The notes under the pieces are model-generated. The model was not told the origin of the DNA. It ran no database searches and was given only the letters and a program-made list of their open reading frames with translations. Source: Spirochaetota bacterium (GTDB lineage Bacteria > Spirochaetota > UBA4802 > JAFGJZ01). Taken from it: DNA of 53,795 bases. A program made the translations under genes and the position numbers. Positions 9,516 to 18,007 of the stretch are shown here, in pieces. Location of the stretch: positions 1 through 53,795 of the forward strand of contig JAKPJF010000120.1 of NCBI GenBank assembly GCA_029554345.1. The letters run 5' to 3'. Position 1 is the stretch's first letter, and each line of letters opens with the position of its first letter.

Positions 9516-10513
9516 GATTCTCTATTCTGATGTTAACTTTTAACAACTCCGAACTATTTGGTTTAGCGGTAGATTCTTTATTTAGCCAAAATTACAAAGA
9601 TTTTGAAACCATTGTTATTGATGGATCACGAAGAGATGAAGCAAGAAAGATTAGTGATATATGTAACAAATATTCAATTAATTATATTTATTCATCCGAA
9701 ACATCAATTAGCGCACTAAGAAAACAGCTTATCAAACGTGCAAAGGGCGATTATTTGATTTGGCTTGATTCAGATGATGTTCTCGACAAAACAGCATTAT
9801 CAACTATTTCATTATGTTTAGATACAAATTGTTGTGATTTTTTGTTTTTCGATTATTATATTCTGCAAGAAGATAATTCGCTTTCGACAAATTCTTCTTT
9901 TGATTCTTTTTTACTAAACATAAGGCAAACTGATTCAAATGAATTGTTAACAGTTTTAAAAAAAGAATTAGTAATTTCTAACAATTTTAATAATTTATGG
10001 AATAAATGTTTCCAAAGAAGTCTTTTTAATTCGTTTTTAGATTGCATTTCAAACGAACAAAAAATGGGGGAAGATTGTTTGCTTGTTTCAGAATATTTAA
10101 AAAGAACCGAAAAACCTCTGTTTCTGGATAAAAAGTTATATTATTATCGCATTCATAAAAATAGTTCAACTAAAAGATTTTATGATAGATATTGGATTGA
10201 TTATTTAAATCTGATGAATTTAGAAAATAAAGCCATTGTTGATAATAACTATGGCGATGACATTTACAAATTGAATAAGGATAAGCAAGTCCAACAAATA
10301 GCTCGATTGATTCTTTTGGCATCAAAAAAGAATAAAAATTTCAAAACCTCAGAGTGCGAACAATTCCGTTTATCTAATGTTTTTTTAGACTTATTTCTTT
10401 TTAGCAAAACGAAAGAAAATCGTTCGAAATATACCGCTATCTTATTTCTTTTTAAAAAAAGAATGTTTTTTCTTATAAGGATGATTGGCTTTTTTAAAAA
10501 ATGGCACAATTAA
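9512..10513 (+). CDS. Glycosyltransferase family 2
   Basis: A 333-residue GT-A glycosyltransferase. It begins FSILMLTFNN and has FSQNYKDFETIVIDGS near residue 28 and WLDSDDVLD near residue 85, the DxD-type metal and nucleotide site of GT2 inverting enzymes. The C-terminal ~140 residues are Lys-rich and partly amphipathic, suggesting membrane association. ATG 9512 overlaps the gmhA stop by ATGA. It may transfer the heptose made by the preceding genes, judged only from position. Confidence 0.85.
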   Translation: MRFSILMLTFNNSELFGLAVDSLFSQNYKDFETIVIDGSRRDEARKISDICNKYSINYIYSSETSISALRKQLIKRAKGDYLIWLDSDDVLDKTALSTISLCLDTNCCDFLFFDYYILQEDNSLSTNSSFDSFLLNIRQTDSNELLTVLKKELVISNNFNNLWNKCFQRSLFNSFLDCISNEQKMGEDCLLVSEYLKRTEKPLFLDKKLYYYRIHKNSSTKRFYDRYWIDYLNLMNLENKAIVDNNYGDDIYKLNKDKQVQQIARLILLASKKNKNFKTSECEQFRLSNVFLDLFLFSKTKENRSKYTAILFLFKKRMFFLIRMIGFFKKWHN

Positions 10514-10540
10514 CTGTTCTATATTTGCATAATTATTATT

Positions 10541-12055
10541 ATGAAACAAACAAATAGTAGGTTCAAAAAGATAGTTTTTAGTTCTGTAACTTCAACTTTA
10601 CTTAAGTTGATTACTTTTTTATGCTCTTTTATTTTGACTAGATTAATAATCGGAAACTATGGGTCCGAAATTAATGGAATAATAAGTTCGATAACTCAAT
10701 TTCTAGGTTTCATCGCTTTGCTGGAGGGCGGCATTGGCGGTATTGCTAGAGCAGTGCTATACAAACCATTAGCCAAAAAAAACGACGAAGAGATACAAAA
10801 AATTATTTCATATATTGAACGTTTTTTTAGGATACTTGCTCTGATATTTGTGGCTTATTCAATCGCTATTGCTTGTATCTTTCCAATTTTCAGTGATAAG
10901 GAATACCTTTTTACATTTACTCTTGTACTAATTATGGCCATTTCTTCTTTTTGTGAGTATTTCTTTGGCATGTCATATACCATTTTACTGGCATCAGACC
11001 AAAAAACCCATGTTATCAATTATCTATCAGGCATAGTAACCATCATAAATTTCATCATTTCTTTTGTTTTGATACGAATTGGCGCACAAATACATATTGT
11101 AAAACTTATAAGCGTCTTTATTTTAATAAGCAAGCCATTATTTTTGTCCTTTTATTGTAGAAAGAAATATAATTTAAAACGTACAAAATTAAAAAAGAAT
11201 GACAACGTTTTGCCACAAAAATGGTCTGGATTGGGAGTTCATGTTGCTTATTATCTTCATAGAAACACAGATATATTTTTGATAACCATATTTCTTTCGT
11301 TAACAACAGTATCTGTTTATTCTGTGTACAATATGGTTATTTCTGGAATTCTTACATTCATAAATGCCTTATCTGTAGGTTTTGAAGCGGCTCTCGGAAA
11401 TATGTTATCAAATAATGAAAAAGACAACTTAAAATCTAAATTTAGAATATATGTCTTTTATTATCAGCTGCTTTGTACTTTTTTGTTGTCTGCAACTTTG
11501 GTTTTAATTGTCCCCTTTGTAAGTATCTACACTAAAGGAATCACTGATGCAAACTACTATCAACCTTTGTTTGCCTTCTTATTTGTTTTTGCGGAATTTA
11601 TGTATTGTTTGCGAGTCCCATTTAATGATTTAATGGTTGCAACCAATTCATTTAAAGATATTAGATGGGGTGCTTATTTTGAAGTCATTATAAATATCAC
11701 CGTTTCCGTGTCTCTTATTTTTATTATCGGACTAAATGGAGTTGTTGTAGGAACCATTTGCGCAATGTTGTTTAGACTCATTCATTTCTTGTGGTTTTTT
11801 AAAACAAAAAAAATACATATAGAAATCGGCTGGTTCATTAAAAATACACTAGTATCTTTGACTTCGTTGCTTTTCAGTTTTTTTATTCTTAGATATCTCA
11901 ATATTAATAGTGGTCTAACATATCTTAGTTGGATTAAATATGCTATTGTTGTTTCGGTTTTTTGCTTTATATTTGTTGTTCTTTTTAATGCAATCTTTAA
12001 TAGGAGAGAATCTTTGTCCGTTTTGAGATATTTAAAAAACAAAATACACAAATAA
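10541..12055 (+). CDS. Wzx-type oligosaccharide flippase
   Basis: A 504-residue polytopic membrane protein with about 12-14 hydrophobic segments spread over its whole length and short Lys-rich loops, typical of the MOP/MATE-related polysaccharide exporters (Wzx). The N-terminus NSRFKKIVFSSVTSTLLKLI, with a helix after a basic stretch, and the internal LGVHVAYYLHRNTDIFLITIF-like segment fit this family. It would flip the lipid-linked repeat unit for the polymerase at 977. No clear Shine-Dalgarno precedes ATG 10541, and a CATAAT lies 6 bases upstream. It ends the polysaccharide cluster and faces the recombinase gene tail-to-tail. Confidence 0.85.
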   Translation: MKQTNSRFKKIVFSSVTSTLLKLITFLCSFILTRLIIGNYGSEINGIISSITQFLGFIALLEGGIGGIARAVLYKPLAKKNDEEIQKIISYIERFFRILALIFVAYSIAIACIFPIFSDKEYLFTFTLVLIMAISSFCEYFFGMSYTILLASDQKTHVINYLSGIVTIINFIISFVLIRIGAQIHIVKLISVFILISKPLFLSFYCRKKYNLKRTKLKKNDNVLPQKWSGLGVHVAYYLHRNTDIFLITIFLSLTTVSVYSVYNMVISGILTFINALSVGFEAALGNMLSNNEKDNLKSKFRIYVFYYQLLCTFLLSATLVLIVPFVSIYTKGITDANYYQPLFAFLFVFAEFMYCLRVPFNDLMVATNSFKDIRWGAYFEVIINITVSVSLIFIIGLNGVVVGTICAMLFRLIHFLWFFKTKKIHIEIGWFIKNTLVSLTSLLFSFFILRYLNINSGLTYLSWIKYAIVVSVFCFIFVVLFNAIFNRRESLSVLRYLKNKIHK

Positions 12056-12147
12056 TAATCAAATCTATTTGGCTGGAATTATTAAGAATCATAATCTTAG
12101 CATCTTTGCTATCTTTGGTTAATCCTAACTTTTTTCAAAAGCATTTG

Positions 12148-13851
12148 CTAGATTTTAAGCATAGTAAAACTATACTTCACAATCTTTCCACAATGCCGTA
12201 TCTCAATTGAATCTAAGAACAAAGATTCTTTTGTTTTCTCGACAATTTGATGTATTTGTTTTCTAAACTCTTTTGGTTCCTGGTCTTTACTATCGACAAC
12301 AATGATTATTCTATAATCAGGTAATACAATAACCTTAATTTTATAGACTATGGCGAGCAAAGAATAAATGATGTTTTTGCTTAGAATCTCATCTAATTCC
12401 GATAAACATTTATCAAATTTGTTTCCAATGTAATCTTTTTGTTTAACCTTTGTCAATTCGCTTTTAAGCGATCTTGTGTTGCTTCTAATTCCATCATATC
12501 TATCTTTGAATGTTTGATCGTTAATAACGTCTGGATTGTTCATCATAACGGCCTCATCATTCTTAAGAGACGCTTTTAACGACGTTAATTCACAGCCAAT
12601 CTTAATAGTGTCGTATTTCTTCTTTGAACCAATTACCAAGGGTAATATTTCGCCTATTGTCTCTTTGATTCTCTTTTTCAAGTCATCAATGAAAGAAATT
12701 TGACCTATGACATTTCCAATAATATGCTCAAGTAGCCTTGCATCTAGATAATGAGAATCACAGTAGATTTGATTGTGATTTTCATAAAGGTTGCAAGAGT
12801 AGTACCTTTCTAGATACCTTTTAGGTCCTCTTTGAATTGGCTTTAAATTCCTTGTGCATTTTCCACAGTAAAGAAATGATGAAAATGTGGCGTGATGGAT
12901 AATAAAATTATCTTCTTCTCTTCTTTTAGCAACATAATCGAAAAATGATGGTGGAATTAACGGAGCGTGATAATGTTCGTAAATGTATAACGGCCTCTCC
13001 CCTTTGTTTCTTTTTACTAACGGTATGAGATAACTCGGTTTAAACATTTTTTGTAATATTACAGTTCCTTTGTAACGAGGATTATAAACAATTGTTTCAT
13101 AGAGCCCAGTTCTTCTAAAAACTTTGTACATTGATTCTGGCATATCTCTTATAGCTAATGCAGAAATATCATGCATTTTTATACCTGCCGCAAATAACAA
13201 GAAGATAATTCTTGTTGGAATCGCCTCGGCTTCATAAACATAAATCTTATCTGTTATGTCTTTTCTATAACCGAACACCGGCCTTACTCTTTTAGCAATG
13301 TTACCAGATTCTAATCTTTCTTTTATGCCAGATCCAACTCTAATCGATTGCTGTCTGCTCTCTTCTTGTGCTAATCCACTTAACATAGTTAACATGAAAT
13401 CTAGTTTTGAGTTTGACGAGTAGATATCGTCTCCTTCAAAATAAACTTCGACTCCAAGAATCCTTAATTCATAAATAGCTTGAAGAGTATTGATTGTATT
13501 TCTGCCAAATCTAGATATTTGCTTAACAAGAATTAAGTCGATTAAACCTGCTCGGCACTTATCCATCATATCTAGAAATTCTTCTCTCTTTTTGGTAGTG
13601 GTGCCGCTTTCAGTGTCTGCAAAAATACCAGCAAATTCCCAGGTGTCCTTGTGCTCTTCACATATGATTCTTTGATATCTTCCAATTTGAGCGTTAAACG
13701 ATTCAAGCTGTTCTGGTGTATCAGTGCTTACACGTACATACGCTGCAACGCGTAATCTTTTAGAGGTATCTTTTAATAAATCTTTTCCGGTTTTCTTAGT
13801 TGCTGGGATTATTGTCTTTTTTACCATAGATGTTAATTGTTGGAAGATCAT
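12148..13851 (-). CDS. Large serine recombinase (site-specific integrase/resolvase family)
   Basis: A 567-residue large serine recombinase. The N-terminal resolvase domain starts VAAYVRVSTD (nucleophilic Ser near residue 38) and has the IFADTESGTT and ISRFGRNT elements. The recombinase domain follows, then a zinc-ribbon with FLYCGKC near residue 320 and a second C-x-H pair near 350. A C-terminal coiled-coil region follows. Such enzymes integrate and excise elements between attP and attB. It is the likely mobility gene of the island, but no att core could be identified. ATG 13851 has AAGAAAG upstream; Met at 13827 is an alternative. Confidence 0.9.
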   Translation of the reverse strand: MIFQQLTSMVKKTIIPATKKTGKDLLKDTSKRLRVAAYVRVSTDTPEQLESFNAQIGRYQRIICEEHKDTWEFAGIFADTESGTTTKKREEFLDMMDKCRAGLIDLILVKQISRFGRNTINTLQAIYELRILGVEVYFEGDDIYSSNSKLDFMLTMLSGLAQEESRQQSIRVGSGIKERLESGNIAKRVRPVFGYRKDITDKIYVYEAEAIPTRIIFLLFAAGIKMHDISALAIRDMPESMYKVFRRTGLYETIVYNPRYKGTVILQKMFKPSYLIPLVKRNKGERPLYIYEHYHAPLIPPSFFDYVAKRREEDNFIIHHATFSSFLYCGKCTRNLKPIQRGPKRYLERYYSCNLYENHNQIYCDSHYLDARLLEHIIGNVIGQISFIDDLKKRIKETIGEILPLVIGSKKKYDTIKIGCELTSLKASLKNDEAVMMNNPDVINDQTFKDRYDGIRSNTRSLKSELTKVKQKDYIGNKFDKCLSELDEILSKNIIYSLLAIVYKIKVIVLPDYRIIIVVDSKDQEPKEFRKQIHQIVEKTKESLFLDSIEIRHCGKIVKYSFTMLKI

Positions 13852-13996
13852 ATTTCTTTCTTAGCAAATTAACAGCCTCTGCTAATTCAAAAATATCGAT
13901 TATTCCTTTAGCGCATAATTCCTCAAGAACATATAGTGCAATGTTATAATCGTGAGGTAGTGTGGGGTCAACCACAAAGATATTATCTTTATGCAT
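13796..13996 (-). CDS. Small protein paired with the recombinase
   Basis: A 66-residue soluble, acidic protein with a helical middle (YNIALYVLEELCAKGIIDIF) and no recognised domain. AAAGGA lies about 8 bases upstream of its ATG. Its 3' end overlaps the recombinase start by 56 bases (or 32 if the recombinase begins at 13827), so the two are probably cotranscribed and coupled. Small ORFs of this sort often precede serine recombinases in Firmicutes elements, where they may act as accessory or directionality factors; that role is inference here. Confidence 0.55.
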   Translation of the reverse strand: MHKDNIFVVDPTLPHDYNIALYVLEELCAKGIIDIFELAEAVNLLRKKYDLPTINIYGKKDNNPSN

Positions 13997-14061
13997 AATT
14001 TGTTCCTTTCGTTATGTCTATAAATCCATCAAAAAGAAAAGAAGTTCAAGTCAATAATCAA

Positions 14062-14094
14062 TTTCTTGTTAATCAAGAAAAATAGTAAGATAAT
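14062..14094 (+). promoter_or_regulatory. Promoter with inverted repeat, leaderless start
   Basis: TTGTTA (14067-14072), a 16-bp spacer and GATAAT (14089-14094) make a plausible sigma-70 promoter. The expected transcription start is at or next to ATG 14101, and no Shine-Dalgarno is present, so the mRNA would be leaderless. A perfect 7-bp inverted repeat, TTTCTTG / CAAGAAA (14062-14068, 14074-14080), covers the -35 box and looks like an operator. Confidence 0.5.
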
Positions 14095-14100
14095 TTAGAT

Positions 14101-14769
14101 ATGGATAAACTAAACAATGCAAAAATGTTATTTAATGAACTAATTGATAAGAACAAGAAAGCTTTTGATGCTACTTGTAACATTCAAGTGAAATTATTAA
14201 TGAATAAACGTCAGCTAGAAAAGGCGATTAGAAGCGATGATGGAAGGACCTATACTTTTTATCATAAAGTAACAATAAGAATGCATGATTTAATTGTTGA
14301 TGAACACAATAGATTGGTTGAAGTTATCGATATTTCTAATGTTATTAAGAACGAAGATGTTGGTTACGAATACAAGGTTGTTTCTGTTGAACCTTATGTT
14401 AATCAAGCCGGAATAGTATCATTGTCTTCAAAAATTAAAGCTGCTGACAATGGCAAAATCATCATCCAATCAGGTGGAGACGTTAATATTAATAATTCTT
14501 CCATAAACAACGAAAACAAAATTGTTATCTCTATTCTTCAAGATGTAAATTTGAAATCCGCTTGGGTAGCTGCTAAATACGATTTATATCAACTTTTTGA
14601 TTGTGAAAAATATTGTGATATGGTCGACGCTGTCGATAAACATTTCAACGGCGAAGAGATAAAAAAGGCAAAATTTGAAAAATTCGTTGAAAAAGCGAAG
14701 GGGATTGCCGGCGTCCTCGGAACGTTTGTTGGCGCGATTCTCGTTGAAATAATAAACGGCACTAAATAG
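14101..14769 (+). CDS. Unknown protein with C-terminal membrane segment
   Basis: A 222-residue protein of unknown family. Residues 1-115 are a mixed alpha/beta region. Residues 120-140 are a short polar stretch with GGDVNINNSSINN, like the Gly/Asn-rich linkers that separate effector domains in some bacterial conflict proteins. A helical region follows, and the C-terminus carries one hydrophobic segment (residues ~199-217, GIAGVLGTFVGAILVEII). The layout suggests a tail-anchored or membrane-targeting effector, but no function can be assigned. It stands alone between the recombinase and the AbiEi-like module and has its own promoter. Confidence 0.65.
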   Translation: MDKLNNAKMLFNELIDKNKKAFDATCNIQVKLLMNKRQLEKAIRSDDGRTYTFYHKVTIRMHDLIVDEHNRLVEVIDISNVIKNEDVGYEYKVVSVEPYVNQAGIVSLSSKIKAADNGKIIIQSGGDVNINNSSINNENKIVISILQDVNLKSAWVAAKYDLYQLFDCEKYCDMVDAVDKHFNGEEIKKAKFEKFVEKAKGIAGVLGTFVGAILVEIINGTK

Positions 14770-14813
14770 GTTTTTTCTTTAAGTGTTTTAATTACTTGTT
14801 TCTGATTTCAATT

Positions 14814-14872
14814 CTTTGTATTAATACAGTCGGAAACTTTTCCAAATAAAAACTTTGTATTTATTCAGTCGG
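14814..14872 (+). repeat. Two 20-bp direct repeats ending AGTCGG
   Basis: Two copies of a 20-bp sequence, CTTTGTATTAATACAGTCGG at 14814-14833 and a version with two mismatches at 14853-14872, are spaced 39 bases apart. A third, more diverged copy (16 of 20 matching the first) lies at 19105-19124 on the other side of the regulator/AlbA_2/Fic module. They may be binding sites or element boundaries. Confidence 0.6.
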
Positions 14873-14889
14873 TGAAAGACAATGGGGAC

Positions 14890-15002
14890 TTGCGAGACAC
14901 TTGTAAGTTGATATAGTCATTATTATATATAAAATATATAAAAGCAAGTATCAAGTTATTTTCGATATTTAATCTTGTCTCGCAATTACATTTATATATA
15001 AT
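14890..15002 (+). promoter_or_regulatory. Long-range inverted repeat and promoter of AbiEi-like gene
   Basis: A perfect 10-bp inverted repeat, TTGCGAGACA at 14890-14899 and TGTCTCGCAA at 14976-14985, encloses an AT-rich 76-bp spacer. The right arm overlaps TTGTCT (14975-14980), which with a 16-bp spacer and TATAAT (14997-15002) forms a good promoter. The start ATG 15011 lies only 8 bases past the -10 box, so the transcript should be leaderless. AbiEi-family regulators bind inverted repeats in their own promoters, so autoregulation through these arms is plausible. Confidence 0.55.
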
Positions 15003-15010
15003 ATAGGTGT

Positions 15011-15637
15011 ATGGAAAATCTATTTGTCACTCAACAAATAATTAATTACTGCAAAGCTAACCCAAATACTTTATTCGACGTAGAGCTTATGTTTGGTAAT
15101 GTTTTCCAATGTAGCGATTTTGATTCATTTAGAAAATATGTTAGTAGAGCTAAAGAACCAGGTGACTTATATGAAGTCGGTAAAGGTGTTTACTATATTG
15201 GAAAGAATCCTACCGAAGAAGATATTCAAAGAGCAATAGTGGATTTCTATGTTGATAATAACTACGGAATGTTATCTGGCTTATCCTTATTATATAAATA
15301 TAAATTAATAGAAGATGTACCTAGCTATGTTGAGATCAAATGCTCTGTAAAAAGAAATAAGGCTATTGGCAACAATAAGATCATTCCAACCAAAACAATG
15401 ATAACTAAAGACAATAGATCCTTTAGAGAATTGCTTGAAATATTGAGTCAACAAACGAAGATTGAATGTTTAGAGAATGTGGGTGTTTTAAGCGAACTCG
15501 CTAAAGAATATAAAGATGAATACATTACTACCCATCTTTTAGTGGAATATAATCGTATTGCGTTTGTTAGGTTGATGGCCTTATTAAATAAGGAAGAAAT
15601 TGAGAATAATATCCGCAATATGTTGATGGGACTATAA
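15011..15637 (+). CDS. AbiEi-like (DUF6088-type) transcriptional regulator / orphan antitoxin
   Basis: A 208-residue protein with the layout of the AbiEi / DUF6088 family. A short N-terminal winged-helix-like region (QQIINYCKANP... then SFRKYVSRAKEPG) is followed by VGKGVYYIGKNPT and a domain with GMLSGLSLLYKY. It is clearly paralogous to the broken gene at 17289: the stretch around VGKGV(Y/L)YIGK and the GLSLLYKY block align without gaps. No AbiEii-type toxin lies next to it; the next gene is the AlbA_2/HATPase protein. It may regulate that gene or be its antitoxin. Confidence 0.7.
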   Translation: MENLFVTQQIINYCKANPNTLFDVELMFGNVFQCSDFDSFRKYVSRAKEPGDLYEVGKGVYYIGKNPTEEDIQRAIVDFYVDNNYGMLSGLSLLYKYKLIEDVPSYVEIKCSVKRNKAIGNNKIIPTKTMITKDNRSFRELLEILSQQTKIECLENVGVLSELAKEYKDEYITTHLLVEYNRIAFVRLMALLNKEEIENNIRNMLMGL

Positions 15638-15747
15638 ACTTGAGATAAATGGCGGTTAACGACACCAAAATTGAAAAAATATCAAAAATAGTGTCCTTAA
15701 TTAGCATTTAAAGGCAAAAAGTAGTGACAAAAGCACCATTTCGAATG

Positions 15748-15802
15748 ATTGGTGTAATTTGGTGTAAATTTTGGTGCAAGCAGTCTTTGTATGTGCTATG
15801 AT
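15748..15802 (+). promoter_or_regulatory. TTGGTG iteron array and promoter of AlbA_2 gene
   Basis: Three TTGGTG(T/C)A sites have their GGTG at 15751, 15761 and 15773, giving 10- and 12-bp steps, about one helical turn each. A reverse-orientation GCACCA lies at 15734. The last site sits where a -35 box would be for TATGAT (15797-15802, extended by an upstream TG). A strong AAAGGAG follows before ATG 15826. The same triple with the same spacing recurs at 17251-17280. It looks like an operator array. Confidence 0.6.
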
Positions 15803-15825
15803 AAAAACACAAAAAAGGAGATATT

Positions 15826-17250
15826 ATGGCAATACCAACAAATATTCAAACCATTTTAAATGATAGTGTAGTTGAAAGCGTAAGAGTGGAACTAAAAGAA
15901 GGATGGAATCCCGAAACAATATTGCGCATTATTTGTGCTTTCGCTAATGATATAGATAATTTTTATGGTGGCTATATCATTATTGGTATTGATGATAAAG
16001 GCAATGTTTTGGGTTTTGATGTTAATAAATATGACTTTCTCCAAAAAGAAGTGGTTAGATATTGTAAAAAGTGTCTAGAACCATCTTACATTCCTGTTAT
16101 TGATTTATTAGATTATCAAAATCAAAAAATCGTAGTGCTATGGTGTCCGGCAGGTAGCAATAAACCTTATAGATGCTATGAAAACGTTTATAAAGAAAAG
16201 AAAGATACCAGATACTTAACATATGTTAGAAAGGGGTCTTTAACCATTACTGCTTCTCGAGATGAGGAAATTGAACTTCAAAATATAGGAAGCTATGAGC
16301 CTTTTGATGACCGCGTTAATTATCATTATGGATTAGACGTTATTGATAGAGGGATTGTTGAAGAATATTTGAAACTTTCAAATTCCTCCCTGCTCCTTGG
16401 TTTTAATGAAAGACCAACAACAGATGTTCTTTTAGATTTAAAAGCGATTGGTGGCCCAAAAGAAGATTATCACCCTAAAAATATAGCGTTATTAATGTTT
16501 ACTAAAAAACCAAGCGACTATATACCATATTCATATATAGAATTAACAATCATTAGCAATGATTCTGGTAATGAAATAATTGAAAAAACATTCGATTCAG
16601 CTTTGTTTAAACAATACTCAGATTGCATGGATTTTATTAAAAATAAAATTATAGAGAAGAAGACTATCAAAGTTGAAGGAGAATATAAATCAAAAACTGT
16701 TTTTAACTATTCTTTTGAGGTTTTAGAGGAAGTTATTGCTAACGCTATACTTCATAAGTCTTATCAAATGAATGAGCCAGTAAGTGTAAGAATTGAAACA
16801 AATAGAATTGAAGTAACAAGTATTCCTGGTTTTGATAGAACAATAAGCGATACATCTATTAAAGAATTAAAGCCTAGATCAAAAAGATACCAATACCGCC
16901 GTATTGCGGAGTTTTTAAAAGAATTAAATATTGTTGAAGCAAAAAACACTGGATATCCAACAATCATTAAAAAGAGTCTAGATAATAAATCACCTTTACC
17001 AATTATTGACATGAATAAAGAAAGAGATTATGTCACTGTAATCATTCCTATTAATGAGTATTTCGATGAAGAAAAATTATCTTTAAGGGATAAAATCATT
17101 AATGCTTTAAATGCATCACCAATGACAAAAACTGAACTATGCCGCTATTTAGGCTATGCAAGAGTGGTTAATTCTGTATCACATCAATTAGCAAAACTTA
17201 TTATTGATAATCAAGTTATTGAAATTAACAAAAAATACCATCTAAAATAG
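15826..17250 (+). CDS. AlbA_2 (Schlafen-type) DNA-binding / HATPase-like regulator or effector
   Basis: A 474-residue protein. Residues ~12-130 form an AlbA_2 / divergent AAA-4 domain: VRVELKEGWNP, then FANDIDNFYGGYIIIGIDD, which is typical. Residues ~285-385 carry a GHKL-like ATPase region with EVIANAILHKSY, RIEVTSIPGFD and IAEFLKELNIVEAKNTG. The last ~60 residues look like a winged helix. Family members are annotated as ATP-binding transcriptional regulators and occur in defence neighbourhoods. Here the gene lies between two AbiEi-like regulators, with its operator array repeated downstream. It could be autoregulatory or the effector of a new toxin-antitoxin arrangement. Confidence 0.8.
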   Translation: MAIPTNIQTILNDSVVESVRVELKEGWNPETILRIICAFANDIDNFYGGYIIIGIDDKGNVLGFDVNKYDFLQKEVVRYCKKCLEPSYIPVIDLLDYQNQKIVVLWCPAGSNKPYRCYENVYKEKKDTRYLTYVRKGSLTITASRDEEIELQNIGSYEPFDDRVNYHYGLDVIDRGIVEEYLKLSNSSLLLGFNERPTTDVLLDLKAIGGPKEDYHPKNIALLMFTKKPSDYIPYSYIELTIISNDSGNEIIEKTFDSALFKQYSDCMDFIKNKIIEKKTIKVEGEYKSKTVFNYSFEVLEEVIANAILHKSYQMNEPVSVRIETNRIEVTSIPGFDRTISDTSIKELKPRSKRYQYRRIAEFLKELNIVEAKNTGYPTIIKKSLDNKSPLPIIDMNKERDYVTVIIPINEYFDEEKLSLRDKIINALNASPMTKTELCRYLGYARVVNSVSHQLAKLIIDNQVIEINKKYHLK

Positions 17251-17280
17251 TTGGTGCATTTTGGTGCAAATTTTGGTGCA
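17251..17280 (+). promoter_or_regulatory. Second TTGGTG iteron array
   Basis: Three TTGGTGCA sites have their GGTG at 17253, 17263 and 17275. The steps are 10 and 12 bp, identical to those of the array before the AlbA_2 gene. It begins right after the AlbA_2 stop codon and ends 9 bases before ATG 17289 of the frameshifted AbiEi-like gene. The same protein therefore probably controls both genes. Confidence 0.6.
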
Positions 17281-17288
17281 TTTTAAAA

Positions 17289-17893
17289 ATGAATGACAAA
17301 GATAAAATAATTGCAAAGCTCAAAGAAGAGAGTATGTTTTTCAAACTGGTAACTTTAATTCCTTTAGGCAACAAGTATCTAGAGCCGCTAAAGCTATGGG
17401 GATGATTAATGTTGGCAAAGGTGTTTTATATATTGGTAAAGATCCTTCTCCTGAAGAATTAAAAAGAGCGGTGGAAGAATTTTATATCAAAGAATGCTAT
17501 GGCTTTATCGCAGGCCTCTCCCTTTTATATAAATATAGGATTATATTAGAAGAACCAGAAACTACTGCTGTTAAATGTGTTGTTTCTAGATGTAAGGACA
17601 TTAGGGGCAATATTGTTATACCAACTAAAACAATGGTTAATCAAAAAACCGTTTATTTTAGAGAAGCTCTAGAAATATGCAGTTTAGAAAAATATTATAA
17701 ACACTATGAAAAGGCTGCTTATGCGCTTAAAGATTTGCTTTCCGGGCAAGGCCGTTATTTAGATAGTTATTTTGCTAATCCTTTATTTACTGAATATGGT
17801 GTTAAAACAATCGGTAGATTTATTGGATTATTAAGCGGGCTTGAGATTAATAGCAATCTAAGACAAAAACTACATGACTTTAGCGGAATTTGA
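17289..17893 (+). pseudogene. AbiEi-like regulator, single-base frameshift in a T run
   Basis: Translation from ATG 17289 gives MNDKDKIIAKLKEESMFF and then leaves the family frame, ending at 17405. The +1 base frame reads VFQTGNFNSFRQQVSRA before a Met at 17396 and continues VGKGVLYIGKDPSP, FIAGLSLLYKY and on to 17893. It aligns throughout with the intact paralog at 15011. One extra T in the five-T run at 17337-17341 would restore a ~202-residue protein. So this is a one-base deletion, a homopolymer sequencing error, or a phase-variable tract. Without repair only a 165-residue fragment from 17396 could be made. Confidence 0.75.
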
Positions 17894-17902
17894 TAAATTG
17901 TC

Positions 17903-17963
17903 TGCATAATAAAATAAAATAATTGTGCATTTCTCTGCATAATATGGTTGAATAGATGCATAA
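17903..17963 (+). repeat. TGCATAA repeats upstream of fic
   Basis: TGCATAA occurs three times in the same orientation, at 17903-17909, 17936-17942 and 17957-17963. GTGCAT at about 17925 and GTGCAGA at about 17980 are related. The array lies in the short gap between the AbiEi-like pseudogene and the fic start and may be an operator. A strong AAAGGAG follows, ahead of ATG 18008. Confidence 0.45.
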
Positions 17964-18007
17964 AAAATAATAAAATATGTGCAGAGATTAAAGGAGAATA
18001 GGCACCT

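Noticed and set aside
12056-12147. att site or terminator between wzx and the recombinase
   Set aside because: Only short 5-bp stems and no repeat partner elsewhere in the window were found.
15748-17280. Repeat arrays as a CRISPR
   Set aside because: Units are 6-9 bp at 10-12 bp steps; there are no spacers and no cas genes.
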